Of a stretch of DNA of 64,000 bases, positions 1-9,119 are shown piece by piece. Within the stretch, counting starts at the first letter, position 1. Every line of letters starts with the position of its first letter. The translations under genes were made by a program, and so were the position numbers. The notes beneath the pieces are model-generated. The model was not told where the DNA came from, did no database searches, and saw only the letters and a list, made by a program, of their open reading frames with translations. The DNA lies in NCBI GenBank assembly GCA_963716115.1, contig CAVQSZ010000022.1:1-64000 (forward strand). The letters are read 5' to 3'. This stretch comes from AP-15 sp963716115. GTDB lineage: Bacteria; Pseudomonadota; Alphaproteobacteria; ATCC43930; CGMCC-115725.

Positions 1-2
1 GG

Positions 3-1128
3 TCAGCCGGCGGTGCGGCGGCGGAGCAGGAACTCGCGGCCGGCTTTGACCATGGGCTCGCCGTCATAGGCGACGATGTCGGCGGTGGCGTAGGTTTCGC
101 TCCACCGCTCGGGCAGGTAGGAGCCGGTGCCGACCGCGTCGATCGGCGCGGCGGCGGCGGCCATCATGCGGCATTTGGCCGGGCCGAAGCCCGAGCTGGC
201 GACGATCTTGACGCGTGGGAAGCCGGCCTCGTCGAGGCTGCGCCGGGCGAGCCAGAGCGCCGCCGCCGAAACTCCGGTGCCGACCAGAAAGCGCAGCTCC
301 TGCTCGGTGCGGTAGCCGCGCGTCGCCTGCGGCGCGTGCCGCTCCAGGACCTCGTAGGAACGCGCGAGATCCAGCCCCTCGACGTAGCGGCCGCCATGAG
401 TGTCGATCCGCACCGACAGCTCGCCCGCAGCGGCGAGCTCCGGGAAAGCGGCGGGCGACCGCCAGCGCATCGGTGATCTCGCGACCGAAATAATCGACCA
501 GCACGGTCATCGGCTCGCCCGGGAAGATCTCGCGGTACATCTCGGCGGCGCGCACGGTCGAGCCGGCATAGCCGATCAGCGCATGCGGCATCGTGCCGAC
601 ACCCTTGTCGCGCCCGAAGAAATGCGCGGTCGCATCGGCGGCGCAGCCGACAAAGCCGACCGCGCCCGCCTCGCGCCGCGCCGCGGCCGAGCCGACCGAG
701 GCGGCGTAGGCCATCATCAGGGCCATCTCGGCCCCGGCGCAGTGCCGCGCATCCATCGCCAGGAACGCGACCTTCGGCAGATCGGCGCACATCGCGTAGG
801 CGTTTTGCGCGGCGACGCAGGCGGGCCCCAGCTTTTGCAGCAGCACGGTTTCGAGGTCGACGAGGTGATAGAGCGGGCCGGTCAAATAGAGGATCGGCTC
901 GCCGGCCCCGACCAGCGCACCCTCGGCGTGGTTGAGCTCGATTTCGAACCGCGTCCCGCGCTCGGCCGCGGCGGCTTCGAGAAACTCGACCGCGAGCCGC
1001 GGCGCGCAGACCACCGGGCCGCGCAGAAACACCGCATAGGTCGCCGGGCGGTCGCCGAACCGGCCGACGATCGCCTTGGTTTTCAGGAAATAGCTGTCGG
1101 TGCGCGCCGACAGCTCCTCCTCCGCCAC
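3..1128 (-). CDS. Nicotinate phosphoribosyltransferase, split by one frameshift
   Basis: Probable nicotinate phosphoribosyltransferase, which joins nicotinate to PRPP in cytosolic NAD salvage. The frame opening with GTG at 1128, preceded by GGAGGGGCGG, gives an N-terminal part beginning MAEEELSARTDSYF. A second minus-strand frame from about 445 to 3 supplies the family-type motifs IDTHGGRYVEG, ASSGFG and VGTGSYLPE. Joining them at the TTTCCC run near 441-448 gives about 375 residues, close to the usual family length, so a one-base indel is the simplest explanation. The gene begins 12 bases after the stop of the DAHP synthase gene and is probably cotranscribed with it. Confidence 0.8.
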
Positions 1129-1140
1129 CCGCCCCTCCGG

Positions 1141-2529
1141 CTAATCCGCGGCGAGCGGCCGCGAAGAGACGCCGTTGCGCTTGCGCCGGCTCTTCAGCGC
1201 CTCGGCGGTCTCGAAGGCGAGCTCCAGCGCCTGGCTCGCGTTGAGCCGCGGGTCGCAATGCGTCAGATAGCGCTCGGCGAGCGAGGCTTCGCTGATCGCC
1301 TGCGCGCCGCCGGTGCATTCGGTGACGTTCTGCCCGGTCAGCTCGAAATGCACCCCGCCGGCATGGCTGCCTTCGGCGGCGTGGACCGCAAAGGCCGCGT
1401 GCACCTCGCCGAGGATGCGGTCGAAGGCCCGCGTCTTGTAGCCGTTCGACGTGGTCGTGGTGTTGCCGTGCATCGGGTCGATGCACCAGACGACCTCGCG
1501 CCCTTCGCGCCGCACCGCGCGGACCAGCGGCGGCAGCAGCTCCTCGACCTTGTCGGCGCCCATCCGGGTGATCAGGGTCAGCCGGCCGGGCTCGTTCTCC
1601 GGGTTGAGCTGGTCGATCAGCCGCAGCACGTGGTCGGGCTCGGTCGTCGGGCCGCATTTCATCCCGATCGGGTTTTTGATGCCGCGCAGGAACTCGACAT
1701 GCGCGCCGTCGAGCTGCTTGGTGCGGTCGCCGAGCCAGACCAGATGCGCCGAGCAGTCGTACCACTCGTCGGTCGTCGAATTGACCCGGGTCAGCGCCTC
1801 TTCGTAGCTGAGGAACAGCGCCTCGTGCGAGGTGTAGAGCTCGGTCTCGCGGATCTGCGGCGTCGTTTCGGAATCGAGCCCGCAGGCCGCCATGAAATCC
1901 AAGGTCTCGGTCAGCCGGTCGGCCAGCGCGCGGTAGCGCTCGCCCTGCGGCTGCGCGGCGACGAAATCCTGGTTCCAGGCGTGCACCCGGTGCAGATCGG
2001 CATAGCCGCCCTGGGCGAAGGCGCGCAGCAGGTTGAGCGTCGCCGCCGACTGGCTGTAGGCCTGCACCATGCGCTGCGGGTCGGGCTCGCGCGCCGCCGC
2101 GTCGAATTCGAGGCCGTTGATGATGTCGCCGCGATAGGAGGGCAGGGTCACGCCGTTCTGGGTCTCGGTGTCGGACGAGCGCGGCTTGGCGAACTGGCCG
2201 GCGAGCCGGCCGAGCTTGATGACCGGCAGGCCGGCGCCGAAGGTCAGCACCACCGCCATCTGCAGCAGCACCTTGAACATGTCGCGGATGTTGTTGGGGT
2301 GGAACTCGGCGAAGCTTTCGGCGCAATCGCCGCCCTGCAGCAGAAAGGCCTTGCCGGCCGCGACCGCGGCCAGCCGCTCCTTCAGGCGGCGCGCCTCGCC
2401 GGCGAAGACCAGCGGCGGATAGGCGTGCAGGGTCTTCTCGACGCGGGCCAGCGCCGCTTCGTCGGCATAGCCGGGCACCTGCCGGATCGGCAGGCCGCGC
2501 CAGCTGTCGGGGGACCATGCTTCGGTCAT
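1141..2529 (-). CDS. 3-deoxy-7-phosphoheptulonate synthase, class II (DAHP synthase)
   Basis: Condenses phosphoenolpyruvate and erythrose 4-phosphate, the first step of the shikimate pathway. The 462-residue protein has the plant-like class II signature throughout: LLQGGDCAESF near residue 64, KLGRLAGQFAKPRS, RGDIINGLEF, STTDEWYDCSAHL, IKNPIGMKCGP, CIDPMHGNT and HFELTGQNVTECTGG. Length is normal for the class. The ATG at 2529 follows a strong AAGGAGGTG ribosome binding site. Upstream there is a candidate leader peptide containing Phe-Trp-Tyr and a terminator-like hairpin, suggesting control by aromatic amino-acid supply. The nicotinate phosphoribosyltransferase gene follows directly. Confidence 0.95.
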   Translation of the reverse strand: MTEAWSPDSWRGLPIRQVPGYADEAALARVEKTLHAYPPLVFAGEARRLKERLAAVAAGKAFLLQGGDCAESFAEFHPNNIRDMFKVLLQMAVVLTFGAGLPVIKLGRLAGQFAKPRSSDTETQNGVTLPSYRGDIINGLEFDAAAREPDPQRMVQAYSQSAATLNLLRAFAQGGYADLHRVHAWNQDFVAAQPQGERYRALADRLTETLDFMAACGLDSETTPQIRETELYTSHEALFLSYEEALTRVNSTTDEWYDCSAHLVWLGDRTKQLDGAHVEFLRGIKNPIGMKCGPTTEPDHVLRLIDQLNPENEPGRLTLITRMGADKVEELLPPLVRAVRREGREVVWCIDPMHGNTTTTSNGYKTRAFDRILGEVHAAFAVHAAEGSHAGGVHFELTGQNVTECTGGAQAISEASLAERYLTHCDPRLNASQALELAFETAEALKSRRKRNGVSSRPLAAD

Positions 2530-2603
2530 GTCACAACACCTCCTTCATTGGGAGGCCGCTCCACCATCGGCGACATTCGGATCAGCAAGAGCCTGAAACA
2601 CGA

Positions 2604-2627
2604 AAGCCGCCTCGGGTCGGGCGGCTT
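2604..2627 (-). terminator. Attenuator hairpin in the DAHP synthase leader
   Basis: On the minus strand AAGCCGCC and GGCGGCTT form an 8-bp stem around an 8-nt loop, followed by the moderately T-rich TTTCGTGTTT. It lies between the leader peptide stop and the synthase start. The GGCGGCC at the end of the leader ORF could pair with GCCGCC of this stem, so mutually exclusive terminator and antiterminator forms are possible. The U tract is imperfect. Confidence 0.55.
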
Positions 2628-2652
2628 CGGGGAAAAACGCGCAAGCGCGATC

Positions 2653-2730
2653 CTAGGCCGCCGTCCTGTACCGGCGGTACCAAAATCGCGCGATTTGGCG
2701 GGGGCCGCGACCGGCCCTTGCTGCTGCCAT
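2653..2730 (-). CDS. Putative aromatic leader peptide (25 aa)
   Basis: A 25-codon ORF from ATG at 2730 to TAG at 2653, upstream of the class II DAHP synthase gene. Its C-terminal half reads ARFWYRRYRTAA, with consecutive Phe, Trp and Tyr codons and a further Tyr, as expected of an attenuation leader that senses aromatic aminoacyl-tRNA. The codons for WYRRYRTAA overlap CCGCC and GGCGG segments that can form a hairpin. A -10-like TAGCGT lies only seven bases before the ATG, so the transcript may start at or next to the start codon. No expression evidence; the aromatic run in a 25-codon ORF could be chance. Confidence 0.6.
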   Translation of the reverse strand: MAAARAGRGPRQIARFWYRRYRTAA

Positions 2731-2737
2731 GCCGCGC

Positions 2738-2767
2738 ACGCTAGCGGCGAGACCGAGGCCGACGCAA
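2738..2767 (-). promoter_or_regulatory. Candidate promoter for the DAHP synthase leader
   Basis: Minus-strand TTGCGT (2762-2767) and TAGCGT (2738-2743) are separated by 18 bases, a plausible -35/-10 pair. Transcription would begin near the ATG of the leader peptide at 2730. Both boxes match consensus only partly. Confidence 0.35.
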
Positions 2768-2781
2768 GCGCTTTGTGCGGG

Positions 2782-3100
2782 TCAATCGACGGCTGCCACG
2801 AACGGCCGAACCGCGCGCACGAAATCCTCCTCGCTCGATCGATGCTCGACCAGCGCGATTACTTCATCGGCCCAAGAGATCGGTATCTTCGATAACGAAG
2901 TGTCGTAGCCGTTCGCGCTCAGGAACTGCCGCAACGCCGCAAAGGCGGCCCGCTTATTTCCTTGCTCGAACGCATGCGCCCGCGCGATCCCGGCCATCAG
3001 CGCGACAGCCAGCACGACGATGTCCTCTTCGCCAAATGCAAACGAAATTCCGCGGCCGCGCCAATGCGCTTTCGAGCAGGCCCGGATCGCGGAGGAAATG
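2782..3100 (-). pseudogene. Doc/Fic-family toxin remnant
   Basis: The open part encodes a 77-residue stretch with HAFEQGNKRAAF, the Fic/Doc active-site motif HxFxxGNKR, followed by the helical C-terminal region expected of Doc, the toxin that phosphorylates EF-Tu. Upstream, in another frame, LRDPGLLESALARPRN matches the preceding Doc segment. The two are separated by a one-base shift near 3043 (AATTTCGTTTGC). I cannot find the N-terminal part or a Phd-like antitoxin. The short upstream space before the coiled-coil gene suggests real truncation as well as a frameshift. Confidence 0.65.
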
Positions 3101-3133
3101 GCGGTTCCGCCGGTTCCGCCAGCTCAAGCTCGA

Positions 3134-3715
3134 TTATTCTCGACGACTGACCTCTACCGGCAGCCAATGCGGCTCATTTGGCAAGGGCAGCCGAATCTTC
3201 GGAAATCGCGCGATGTGCTCGCGGGTCAGCTCTCGATGGTCAATTTCGCCGTCGACGGGCCGGGCGCGGAGGATCTCCCCGGCGGCCGCTCGCCGGTCCG
3301 CAGCCAAGCGCAGCAGCTTCTCGTGCAGCGCTGCCGGCGACGCAAGCCACGCCTCGCAGATCGCTATGCTGTCTTCGATAATTCGGCGCACGTCGCCATC
3401 GTCCGGTCGGCGAGCGACAGCCAGCTTCTCTTTCAGGGCCTCGATGCCGGGGCGCAGCTTTTCCAGCTCCAGCTCTTTCCGCCGGCGGGCGACCTTCGCC
3501 GCCTCTTCGAGCCAGTCGGCGTCATGACCCGAGCGCTCCACCTCGCCGTAGAGGTGGTCGAGCCGCTCGGCGTATTGCTGCAACCCCGCTCGCGCCTTCT
3601 TCTGCGACCGGCGCAGCCGCACAAGCCGATCCGCGCGTTCGCCGTCCCCGCGCAGCGCATCGATCAGCGCCGCGATTGATTGATCATTCGCTGCGATCTC
3701 GATCACGTCGGTCAT
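3134..3715 (-). CDS. Coiled-coil protein of unknown function
   Basis: A 193-residue charged, mostly helical protein with heptad-like Arg/Lys/Glu stretches (for example ARRRKELELEKLRPGIEAL) and no recognised catalytic motif. ATG at 3715 (MTDVIEIAAND) is preferred; the frame is open a further 19 codons to 3772 without a better start. It ends just upstream of the Doc-like remnant on the same strand, so the two may once have formed a unit. Function unknown. Confidence 0.5.
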   Translation of the reverse strand: MTDVIEIAANDQSIAALIDALRGDGERADRLVRLRRSQKKARAGLQQYAERLDHLYGEVERSGHDADWLEEAAKVARRRKELELEKLRPGIEALKEKLAVARRPDDGDVRRIIEDSIAICEAWLASPAALHEKLLRLAADRRAAAGEILRARPVDGEIDHRELTREHIARFPKIRLPLPNEPHWLPVEVSRRE

Positions 3716-3790
3716 CCGGCCCGGCCCAACCTGCACACGCGGGAATGTGAGCCTGTGACCGGCGCATCTCAAGGCCCCGGGCGCGGGCGG

Positions 3791-5168
3791 CTACTCCGCC
3801 GCCGGCTTCGGCCGCACCGTCTTCTCGCGCATCGTGACGAACTCCTCGGCGGCGCTCGGGTGGATGCCGACGGTCTGGTCGAACTGCTTCTTGGTGGCGC
3901 CGCATTTGACCGCGACCGCGAGGCCCTGGATGATCTCGGGCGCGTCCGGGCCCAGCATGTGGCAGCCGAGCACGCGGTCGGTCTCGGTGTCGACGACGAG
4001 CTTCATGAAGGTGCGCTCGGCGCGGCCCGACAAGGTGTTCTTCATCGGCCGGAAGCGGGCGCTGTAGATGTCGACCTCGCCGTATTTGCCGCGCGCCTCG
4101 TCCTCGGTCAGGCCGACCGTGCCGATCGGCGGGTTCGAGAACACTGCCGAGGGCACGTCGGCGTGGTCCATCCGGATCGGGTTGTCGTTGTAGAGCGTCT
4201 CGGCGATGGCCCGGCCCTCGGCGATCGCCACCGGGGTCAAATTGATCCGGTCGGTCACGTCGCCGACGGCGTAGATGTTGGGCAGGGTCGTCGAGCGCTG
4301 CCATTCGTCGACCTTGACCGCGCCGGCGCCGTCGAGCGCCACGCCCACCTCGGCGAGCCCCAGCCCCGCGGTGTTCGGCTTGCGCCCGGTCGCGTACATG
4401 ACGAGGTCGGTTTCGATCGGCTCGCCGGCAGTGGTCGTGACCCGGTAGCCGGCGGCCGTCTTGTCGATGCGGGCGACCTCGGTCCCGCCGCGGATGTCGA
4501 TGCCGCGCCCGCGCATCTCCTCGCCGAGACAGACGCGCAGATCCTCGTCGAAGCCGCGCAGCACCTGCTCGCGCCGGATGATCTCGACGACCTCGGAGCC
4601 GAAGCCCCTGAAGATGCCGGCGAACTCGACCGCGATATAGCCGCCGCCGACGATCACGATCCGCTTGGGCAGCGCGGGCAGGTCGAGCGCCTCGTTCGAC
4701 GAGATCACGTGCTCGATGCCGGGGAGGTGCGGCGTCTCCGGCCAGCCGCCGACCGCGACCAGGATCTTGTCGGCGGTGTAGCGCCGGCCGGCGATTTCGA
4801 CCGTGTGCGGATCAACGACGACGCCGCGGCCGTCGATGATCTCGACGCCGCTGTTGTTCAGCATGTTGATGTAGATCTGCGACAGCCGCCCGATCTCCTT
4901 GTCCTTGGCGGCGATCAGGCTCGGCCAGTCATGCGCTCGCCGGCGGCACGCTCCAGCCGAACCCCGCGGCGTCGGCGAAGCCGTCGGCGAATTGCGCGCC
5001 ATAGACCAGGAGCTTTTTCGGCACGCAGCCGCGCAACACGCAGGTGCCGCCGATCCGCAGCTCCTCGCAGATCGCGACGCGCGCGCCATAGCCGGCGGCG
5101 CGGCGCGAGCCGGCGACGCCGCCGGAGCCGGCGCCGATCGTGAACATGTCGAAATCATAGCGCGGCAT
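3791..5168 (-). CDS. gor: Glutathione reductase, split by one frameshift
   Basis: NADPH-dependent flavoprotein that reduces glutathione disulfide. The N-terminal frame from ATG at 5168 carries TIGAGSGGVAGSRRAA (FAD binding) and GGTCVLRGCVPKKLL with the redox-active cysteine pair. The remainder lies in a second frame from about 4933 and contains IVIVGGGYIAVEFAG for NADPH binding, YATGRKPNT, YAVGDVT, and the dimer-interface GIHPSAAEEFVTMR with the catalytic His-Glu. GCVPKK and TMREK favour glutathione reductase over dihydrolipoamide dehydrogenase. The break falls near GCGAGCGCATGAC; the reconstructed length of about 459 residues is normal, suggesting a consensus indel. Confidence 0.88.
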
Positions 5169-5212
5169 GGGCAAGGCGCTCCTTTGGCGGTCGGGCTCGT
5201 CCGCCCTCGTTG

Positions 5213-7562
5213 TCACAATCGGGGCGGCGGGGCAAGCGCGGCCGCGCGCAGCGCGCGCCACAGCTTTTCCGAGGTCGCCGGCAGCCCGACCGCTTGCGCG
5301 CCGATCTGGGCCAGCGCGTCGTTGACCGCGTTCATCGCCGCCGGGATCGCCCCCAGGGTGCCGGCCTCGCCGACCCCCTTGACGCCCAATGGGTTGCGCC
5401 CGGTCAGGGTCGGATTGCCGGCAAGCTCGAAACGGCAGAAATCGTCGGCGCGCGGCATGCAGTAATCCTGAAACGAGCCGGTCAAAAGCTGGCCGCTCTC
5501 CGGGTCATAGACCAGATCCTCCATCAGCGCCTGGCCCACCCCCTGGACGATGCCGCCCTGGATTTGCCCTTCGCACAACAGCGGGTTCAGCACCCGGCCG
5601 ACATCGTCGACCGCGACGTAGCGGGTCAATTCGACCGTGCCCGTCTCGGCGTCGATCTCGACCTCGCACAGATGCGCGCCGCTGGGAAAGGTCGCCGACC
5701 CGGCGGGGCCGAAATTGGCGCGCTCGGAAAACCCGGCCTCGATGTCGTTCGGCAGCCGCCCCGCATCGAACGAGCGCCGCGCGACCTCGGCGAGCCCGAC
5801 CGAGCGGTCGGTGCCGGCGATCGCGAACCGGCCCCGCTCGAAGACGATGTCGTCGCTCGCCGCCTCCAGCATGTGGCCGGCGATCCGGCGGCCCTTGTCG
5901 ATCAGCCGGTCGGCGGCGACGACGATCGCCGAGCCCGCAAGCTGCGCCGAGCGCGAGCCGAAGGTGCCGATCCCCGTCGTGACGAGGTCGCTGTCGCCAT
6001 AGCGGTAGCGGATCAGGTCGGCGTCGATGCCGAGCTTTTCCGACAGCACCTGCTTGAACGTCGTGCCGTGGCCCTGGCCGTGATCCATGCTGCCGGTCAG
6101 CAGCACCACCCCGCCCGACGGGTCGAAGCGGATCTCGGCATGCTCGTAGTCGCGCCCGCCGGTCGCCGCGCAGGCGGTCGCCACTCCGACGCCGAGCAGC
6201 CTGCCGCGCTGCTTGCGCCGCCGCGCGCCGCTCGGCCACGCCGTCGTAATCGGCGAGGCGCAGGCAATCGTCGAGGTTCTTGACGAAATCCCCGGAATCA
6301 TAGGTCTGGCCGAGCGCCGTCGTGTATGGGATCGCCGCGGCCGGGATCGTGTTGCGCCGGCGCAGCTCGGCCGGCGGCAGGCCGAGCTCGCGCGCCGCCT
6401 TGTCGATGATCGTTTCGGTCACATAGATCGGCTCGGGCCGGCTGCCGCCGCGGTAGGGGGCGATCGTCATCGTGTTGGTCAAGACCGCGACGACCTCGGC
6501 GCGCACCGCCGGGATGCGGTAGGTGTTGACCAGGCAGCCGAGCCCGATCGTCAGCGGGATGGTCGGCCGGTCGGTCGAGTAATAGGCCCCGATCGCCGCC
6601 CGCCAGCGCGCCCGCAGGGCGAGAAACCGCCCATCGCGATCGAGCGCCAGCTCGGTGTCGACGATGCTGCCGCGGCCCTGCTCGTCGCTCAGCAGCCCCT
6701 CGCTGCGCTCGGCGATCCAGCGCACCGGCCGCCCTGTGACCTCGGACGCCCACAGCGCCAGCGCGTATTCCGGGTAGCAGCCGCCCTTCATGCCGAACCC
6801 GCCGCCCATGTTGTCGCAAACGACGCGGATCCGATGCTGCGGCGCCTTGAAGATGCGGTCGGCGAGCGCCGCCCGGGTGGCGTGCACGGACTGGATCGTG
6901 CAGCGGATCGTCCAGCGGTCCTGGTCGCGGTCGTAGGCGGCGAGGCAGCCGCGCGGCTCCATCGGGTTCGCCGTCACCCGGTTGACCGCGATCTCGTGGC
7001 GCACGATATGGTCGGCCCGGGCGAAGGCCGCCTCGACCGCCGCCTGGTCGCCGATCTCGTGACAGAACGCCTCGTTCCCCGGGTTCTCGTCCCAGACCGC
7101 GGGCGCGCCCGGCGCCAGCGCCGCATCGGCGCCGACCACCGCCGGCAAGGGCCGGTAATCGATCTCGATCAGCTCGGCCGCGTCCTTGGCCAGGTTCAGG
7201 GTCTCGGCGACGACGAACGCTACCGGATCGCCGACGTAGCGGACCCGGCCCTGGGCGAGGAGCGGCTGCGGGCAGACAAAGGCCGGGGCGCCGCTGCGGC
7301 GCTTGCGCGGAACCGCCGGGGCCAACGCGCCGAGGCCGCGCCGGCGCAGATCCTCGCCGGTCAGCACGCACAGCACCCCCGGGGCCGCCGCGGCGCGCCC
7401 GACATCGGCCGCGACGATCCGCGCATGCGCGTGCGGCGAGCGCAGCACATAGCCGCGCGCCGCGTTCGGTTCCCTCGCATCGTCGACATATCGCCCGCGG
7501 CCTTTGAGGAGGCGCAGATCCTCCTCTCGCCGCACCGGCTGCCCGATCGCCTGCACGCTCAT
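5213..7562 (-). CDS. Xanthine dehydrogenase/CO dehydrogenase-like molybdopterin subunit, frameshifted
   Basis: Large subunit of the molybdenum hydroxylase family. The start at 7562 (MSVQAIGQPVRREEDLRLL) is typical of the family. Later motifs are QSVHATRAALADRIF, CDNMGGGFGMKGG, and, after a frame change near 6215, MDHGQGHGTTFKQ and GVGEAGTLGAIPAAMNAVND. The active-site loop reads PYRGGSRPEPIY rather than the AYRCSFR of true form I CO dehydrogenase, so the substrate is unknown and CO oxidation is unlikely. The FAD and 2Fe-2S partner subunits are not adjacent. Reconstructed length is about 780 residues, as expected. Confidence 0.85.
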
Positions 7563-7613
7563 CGTTTTCAATCTCCGGCCGAAGCTCCCCGACAATATCG
7601 CCGGCGGCGCGGC

Positions 7614-7641
7614 CTGACCATCGAGCCGCTCCCTGCTATAG
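7614..7641 (+). promoter_or_regulatory. Candidate promoter upstream of the NHL-repeat protein
   Basis: CTGACC at 7614-7619 and TATAGT at 7636-7641 with a 16-base spacer form a weak sigma-70-like pair about 45 bases before the ATG at 7685, which has its own strong AAGGAGGAG ribosome binding site. Confidence 0.35.
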
Positions 7642-7684
7642 TGGCCGGGCGCATCGCGCGCGACGCCAAGAAAAGGAGGAGATC

Positions 7685-8593
7685 ATGGATCCGGTGGTCG
7701 GCAGCGGCAAATACACCTATAAGGTGCATGAGGATTGGGCGCGCGTTCCCGAAGGCATGGAAGTGCGGGCATGCGCGGTTTCCGTCGATTCCCAGGATCG
7801 GGTCTACTGCTTCAATCGCAACGCCGAGCATCCCGTGGTCATCTTCGACCGCGACGGCAACTTTCTCTCCTCCTGGGGCGCCGGGATGTTCTCGTTTCCG
7901 CATGCGATCCGGATCGACGGGCGGGACAACGTCTGGCTCACCGACGAATACCACCAGCAGTTCATGAAGTTCACGACCGACGGCAAGCTGCTGCAAACCA
8001 TCGGCGTCAAGGGCGAGCGCTCCGACACCGGGGTTCCCGCCGACGATTTCGCCTCGTCCGCGTGGAAGAAGGTCACCCATGGCGGCGGCCCGTTCAACCT
8101 GCCGACCGACATCGCCTTTGCGCCCTCGGGCGAGATGTTCATGAGCGACGGCTACGGCAACGCCCGCGTCCACAAATTCTCGGCCGACGCGAAACACCTG
8201 TTCTCGTGGGGCGAGCCGGGGAACGCCCCGGGCCAGTTCAACCTGCCGCACGGCGTCTGGATCGACCGCCGCGGCCGGCTCCTGGTGGCCGATCGCGAAA
8301 ACGACCGGGTGCAGATCTTCGACCAGCAGGGCAAGCTGCTGACGGTGTGGCCGACCGAGCTGATCGGCCCGGCCTTTTTCTATGTCGACGACGACGATGC
8401 GGTCTACATCCCCGAGCACAATGGCGGGATGATCAGCATCCTGACCCTCGACGGCGAAAGGCTGGCGCGCTGGGGCGGGCCCATTCACCGTTCCTGCCAC
8501 GGCATCTGGGTCAACTCGCGCAAGGATCTCTACGTCGTCCAGCCCGGCGATTGGGGACGCGTGCGGCGCGTCGTCAAGTACGAGCGGCAGTAG
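7685..8593 (+). CDS. NHL-repeat beta-propeller protein, peptidyl-alpha-hydroxyglycine lyase-like
   Basis: A 302-residue protein built almost wholly of NHL-type repeats, for example SVDSQDRVYCFNRN, IRIDGRDNVWLTDEY, IAFAPSGEMFMSDGYGN and VWIDRRGRLLVADRENDR. This pattern is shared with peptidylglycine alpha-amidating lyase-like proteins and SMP-30-like lactonases. There is no signal peptide or membrane segment. The start follows an AAGGAGGAG site eight bases upstream. It stands alone, divergent from the molybdenum hydroxylase gene. The enzymatic reaction cannot be inferred from the sequence. Confidence 0.8.
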   Translation: MDPVVGSGKYTYKVHEDWARVPEGMEVRACAVSVDSQDRVYCFNRNAEHPVVIFDRDGNFLSSWGAGMFSFPHAIRIDGRDNVWLTDEYHQQFMKFTTDGKLLQTIGVKGERSDTGVPADDFASSAWKKVTHGGGPFNLPTDIAFAPSGEMFMSDGYGNARVHKFSADAKHLFSWGEPGNAPGQFNLPHGVWIDRRGRLLVADRENDRVQIFDQQGKLLTVWPTELIGPAFFYVDDDDAVYIPEHNGGMISILTLDGERLARWGGPIHRSCHGIWVNSRKDLYVVQPGDWGRVRRVVKYERQ

Positions 8594-8648
8594 GCGCCGG
8601 GCGCGGGCCGCCGCCCCGGCGCGTCGGCGGCCCGATCGCCGCGGCCGG

Positions 8649-9119
8649 CTACGGCCGGGCTGCGGCGTCGGCCCAGGCGATGGCCTCGTCGAAGGCGCCC
8701 AGGACGGCGGCGTGCGAGGAGTGGTCGTTCATCGCCTCGACGCTGGCGAAGCCGCGCGAACGGGCGATGTTGATCAGCAGCTGGTGCGCCGCCCAGGCCG
8801 GCTCGGGGCCGTCGGCGCGGCGCGCGGCGGCGCGCAGCGCGCCCACCGCGCAGCGCCGGCCGCGCAGCGAGCGGTAGGCCCCCTGCGTCCAATGGCCGGG
8901 GTCTTCGATCAGCCCGCGGGCGTCCTGCAGCAATTGCACGGCAAGGGCGCCGTGCTCCGGGCTCAGCGGCGCACGCAGGCCCGCCGGCGCGCGGTTGCCG
9001 CTGCGGTCGCGGCGCGCACGGCCGTCGACCCAGACCCGACAGCCGTGCTTGCTCCAGATCGGAAACAGCCCGGTGTCGAGCGCCTGCGGCGTCCCGAAAT
9101 CAATACCATCGAGCGGCAT
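8649..9119 (-). CDS. DUF6197-like small protein
   Basis: A 156-residue protein. Its central part (LLQDARGLIEDPGHWTQGAY, then CAVGAL and the C-terminal AAVLGAFDEAIAWAD) resembles DUF6197, a family of unknown function with a conserved WTQGA motif and a Cys-Ala-x-Gly-Ala stretch. The ATG at 9119 follows AGGAG at a good distance. It overlaps the end of the upstream YkoP-like gene by 20 bases, so the two are probably translated from one mRNA. No catalytic site is evident. Confidence 0.65.
   Translation of the reverse strand: MPLDGIDFGTPQALDTGLFPIWSKHGCRVWVDGRARRDRSGNRAPAGLRAPLSPEHGALAVQLLQDARGLIEDPGHWTQGAYRSLRGRRCAVGALRAAARRADGPEPAWAAHQLLINIARSRGFASVEAMNDHSSHAAVLGAFDEAIAWADAAARP

Noticed and set aside
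400..2895. An 831-codon open frame on the plus strand
   Set aside because: It is antisense to nicotinate phosphoribosyltransferase and DAHP synthase, which have clear family motifs. Its protein is Arg/Gly/Ala-rich without motifs, as expected from codon bias in GC-rich DNA.
5213..7562. Aerobic CO dehydrogenase large subunit (CoxL)
   Set aside because: The active-site loop is PYRGGSRPE, not AYRCSFR, and the medium and small subunits are absent.
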